Origin: an uncultured Clostridium sp.
GTDB lineage: Bacteria; Bacillota; Clostridia; Lachnospirales; Lachnospiraceae
Length of the DNA stretch: 5,656 nucleotides
Direction: 5' to 3'
Assembly (NCBI GenBank): GCA_947643685.1
Contig: CANRXD010000132.1
Coordinates: forward strand, 1 to 5,656
The translations under genes and the position numbers were made by a program. Within the stretch, counting starts at the first letter, position 1, and each line of letters starts with the position of its first letter. Below the pieces are notes generated by a model. It searched no databases and had not been told where the DNA came from. It saw only the letters and a list, made by a program, of their open reading frames with translations. This document shows positions 3,869-5,656 of this stretch, piece after piece.

Positions 3869-5656
3869 CTAAACCTCTTCTTCTTCAAAATTCACATTAT
3901 AGGAGGTGAGCACCACATTGTTGGTCAGATCCACGATCTCCACCTCTCCTGTCGTAACCCCGTCGGCGCCCCGGATATTGTTAAAGCGGATATCCAGAAT
4001 GGTATCTGCCGAGTAGGCCTTGGGCTCTGTAAGCTTTGTGTAAACCTCTTTTCCATTGACGGTCTGCTTTAAACGGATCATGATCTGGATTTCCGAAGAT
4101 TCCGCTCCTGGTCCAAAGGACACCATCAAAGGATAACTGGCCTCCAAAGATGCCAGAAACTGGGTTTTGGGCTTTTCCGGCCCCAGGCTCACTGTGTAGT
4201 CCACGGTGGTTCCCACTTCTATTTCCGTTTCCGCATCGTGCTCCTGACTGATTACAAGTCCCTCCGGAACCGTGGAACTGTATTCCTTAAAGATTTCTCC
4301 CGGAGAAAGCCCGGCTTCCTTCAAAAGCTCAGAGGCCCTGTTTTCACTCTGTCCCAGAAGATTCGGCACTGAAACCGTTTCCATTGCCGGCCCTGTACTA
4401 ACATATAATGTCACCGTATCCCCCAGAGCCGCCTTGTCTTTCGGCTCAAAATTTATGATGTTTCCGGCCTCAATATCATCGCTGTCTTCCTCCACCACAG
4501 CCGTTTTAAGCCCCTTTCCTTCCAGAAGTCTCACGGCTGTATCCAGAGTCATCCCCGTAATTCCCAGGGAATCCAGTTCAATTTTATCGGAACCGTTGCT
4601 GATGGTGACCACCACTTTGGAATACTTTGGAACAACGGAATCCGGTTCCTTTTCCTGGGAAAGAACCATTCCCTTTTCTACCTCATCCGAATTTTCCATT
4701 ACCACCTGCATGACCAGGTCCAGGGCATCCAGCTTAGCTTCCGCTTCTTCCATGGTATCTCCGGAAAGGTCCGGCATCTGTACCTCTTTCTGGCTTATGG
4801 TAGTCTCCTCCGGAGTCTCACTTTCCGCTTCTGTACTTAAAGCTTCCGTAGACATGCTGGTCTCCTCCGGAGTTTTGCTGTTAAAAAGGCCCCCCAGTCT
4901 GGAAAAGAATACAATGACCACAGCCACCACAAGGATAGCCGTCACCACGCCCAGGGCCGTGAGAATCTTCTCAAGCTGTGTGGATTCACTGTCGCCCCTC
5001 TTCTCCGGCCTTCTGCTCTGATTTTTCGTTTCCCTCAGTTCTTTTTCTGTTCTGGGTTCCCGCAGTTTGTCACTGCGGCCTTTAATGATGTCCAGCTCCC
5101 GCCTGCTGATGGGAATTGTATTTCCGTCGGTTCCGGAAAGCTGATTCCCGGCCGAAGTGGAAGTCTGGTTTCTGACCTGGCGTTTTGTCACAGGATCATC
5201 CGCGGTCAGAAGGGCACGCCGCAGGTCACTGATGACTTCTCCGGCGCTTGCATACCGGTTCTCCGGCCGCTTCTCCGTGCATTTTAAAATAATCCTTTCC
5301 ACTGCCGGAGGGACATCCGGATTCAGTACACTCGGAGGCGTAATGGGCTCCTCTAAATGGGCCAGAGCCACCGTAACTGTGTTGTCTCCTCCGAAGGGAA
5401 CCTGGCCTGTGACCATCTCAAACATGGTGATTCCCAGGGAATACAGGTCACTTCGTTCATCGCTGTATCCGCCCCTGGCCTGCTCCGGAGAAATATAATG
5501 GACCGACCCCACCACAGTGGAATTCATAGTCTGGGAAGACACGGCTCTGGCAATGCCGAAATCCGCCACTTTTACCTTTCCGTCCATGGAAATCAGCATA
5601 TTCTGGGGTTTAATGTCCCGGTGGATGATGTGCTGTTCATGGGCGGCTTCAATTCC
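3869..5656 (-). CDS. pknB: PASTA-domain serine/threonine protein kinase (PrkC/PknB/Stk type), N-terminus outside window
   Basis: This is a single-pass membrane kinase that senses muropeptides or lipid II and controls growth, cell-wall synthesis and germination in Firmicutes. Only the last 595 residues are present; the open frame continues through the right edge, so the N-lobe (P-loop, ATP lysine) is missing here. Numbered from the window edge: catalytic loop HRDIKPQN at 12-19, DFG at 32-34, activation loop with candidate phosphothreonines 43 and 47 before GSVHYISPEQA. A basic juxtamembrane linker runs to about 230. One hydrophobic segment follows (about 232-251), then a Ser/Thr/Glu-rich stalk (about 260-290), three PASTA repeats (about 293-355, 358-423, 426-493) and a final roughly 100-residue beta-rich domain resembling the Ig-like end of PrkC. 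The second PASTA repeat is divergent, opening IELDSLGITG instead of a VPxLxG-like motif. The cognate phosphatase gene is expected upstream, outside the window. Confidence 0.95.
   Translation of the reverse strand, partial: GIEAAHEQHIIHRDIKPQNMLISMDGKVKVADFGIARAVSSQTMNSTVVGSVHYISPEQARGGYSDERSDLYSLGITMFEMVTGQVPFGGDNTVTVALAHLEEPITPPSVLNPDVPPAVERIILKCTEKRPENRYASAGEVISDLRRALLTADDPVTKRQVRNQTSTSAGNQLSGTDGNTIPISRRELDIIKGRSDKLREPRTEKELRETKNQSRRPEKRGDSESTQLEKILTALGVVTAILVVAVVIVFFSRLGGLFNSKTPEETSMSTEALSTEAESETPEETTISQKEVQMPDLSGDTMEEAEAKLDALDLVMQVVMENSDEVEKGMVLSQEKEPDSVVPKYSKVVVTISNGSDKIELDSLGITGMTLDTAVRLLEGKGLKTAVVEEDSDDIEAGNIINFEPKDKAALGDTVTLYVSTGPAMETVSVPNLLGQSENRASELLKEAGLSPGEIFKEYSSTVPEGLVISQEHDAETEIEVGTTVDYTVSLGPEKPKTQFLASLEASYPLMVSFGPGAESSEIQIMIRLKQTVNGKEVYTKLTEPKAYSADTILDIRFNNIRGADGVTTGEVEIVDLTNNVVLTSYNVNFEEEEV
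4803..4873 (-). repeat. 14-bp direct repeat within the kinase stalk coding region
   Basis: GTCTCCTCCGGAGT occurs exactly at 4803-4816 and 4860-4873 (plus-strand sequence), 57 bp apart, which is 19 codons in frame. It encodes the two TPEET copies in the acidic Ser/Thr-rich stalk just outside the membrane segment. It may reflect local duplication of the stalk or simple low-complexity composition. Confidence 0.5.

Noticed and set aside
4272..5021. 249-codon open frame on the plus strand opposite the kinase gene
   Set aside because: It lies wholly antisense to conserved PASTA and linker coding sequence, its translation is Ser/Thr-rich low-complexity without a recognisable domain, and it looks like a mirror of the codon bias of the real gene.
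3869..5656. Ig-like C-terminal domain of the kinase as a novelty
   Set aside because: PrkC-type kinases of Firmicutes commonly have a terminal Ig-like domain after three PASTA repeats, so the architecture is expected.

Overview
All recognisable genes lie on the minus strand and read right to left. They form one tightly packed run: a PASTA-domain Ser/Thr kinase (partial, cut by the right edge), rsgA, rpe, a thiamine pyrophosphokinase (thiN), an ECF transporter S component, and a pyridoxal/pyridoxamine kinase. The order kinase–rsgA–rpe–thiN matches the conserved Firmicutes stk cluster (prkC–cpgA–rpe–yloS in Bacillus subtilis). Moderate G+C content, strong purine-rich ribosome-binding sites, and protein wording typical of anaerobic Clostridia suggest a Lachnospiraceae-like gut anaerobe. 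That placement is inference, not proof.

Layout: positions 1-51 are non-coding and hold a strong GC-rich inverted repeat just past the last gene. Positions 52-885 encode the vitamin B6 kinase. Positions 888-1490 encode a roughly six-helix S component whose start I place 30 codons inside the longest open frame, because a good Shine-Dalgarno lies there. Positions 1491-1641 are the only sizeable intergenic gap (151 nt). This gap contains a stable hairpin, a sequence that can pair with the Shine-Dalgarno of the transporter gene, and a weak candidate promoter. Positions 1642-2325 are thiN, 2312-2977 rpe, 2979-3857 rsgA, and 3869-5656 the kinase. Junctions other than 1491-1641 are overlaps or gaps of 1 to 11 nt, as expected for one transcript with translational coupling.

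How the genes fit together: the kinase senses cell-wall material through extracellular PASTA domains; RsgA is a GTPase for 30S subunit maturation; Rpe feeds the pentose phosphate pathway; ThiN makes thiamine pyrophosphate, the cofactor of transketolase in that pathway. The last two genes look like an uptake-and-trap pair for vitamin B6: an S component to bind the vitamin and a kinase to phosphorylate it. The transporter's energising module (EcfA, EcfA', EcfT) is not in the window, so a shared module encoded elsewhere is expected.

I see no mobile element, CRISPR array, RNA gene or clearly new multi-gene system. The part most worth checking is the leader of the transporter gene, where the sequence allows alternative RNA structures that would hide or expose its ribosome-binding site.
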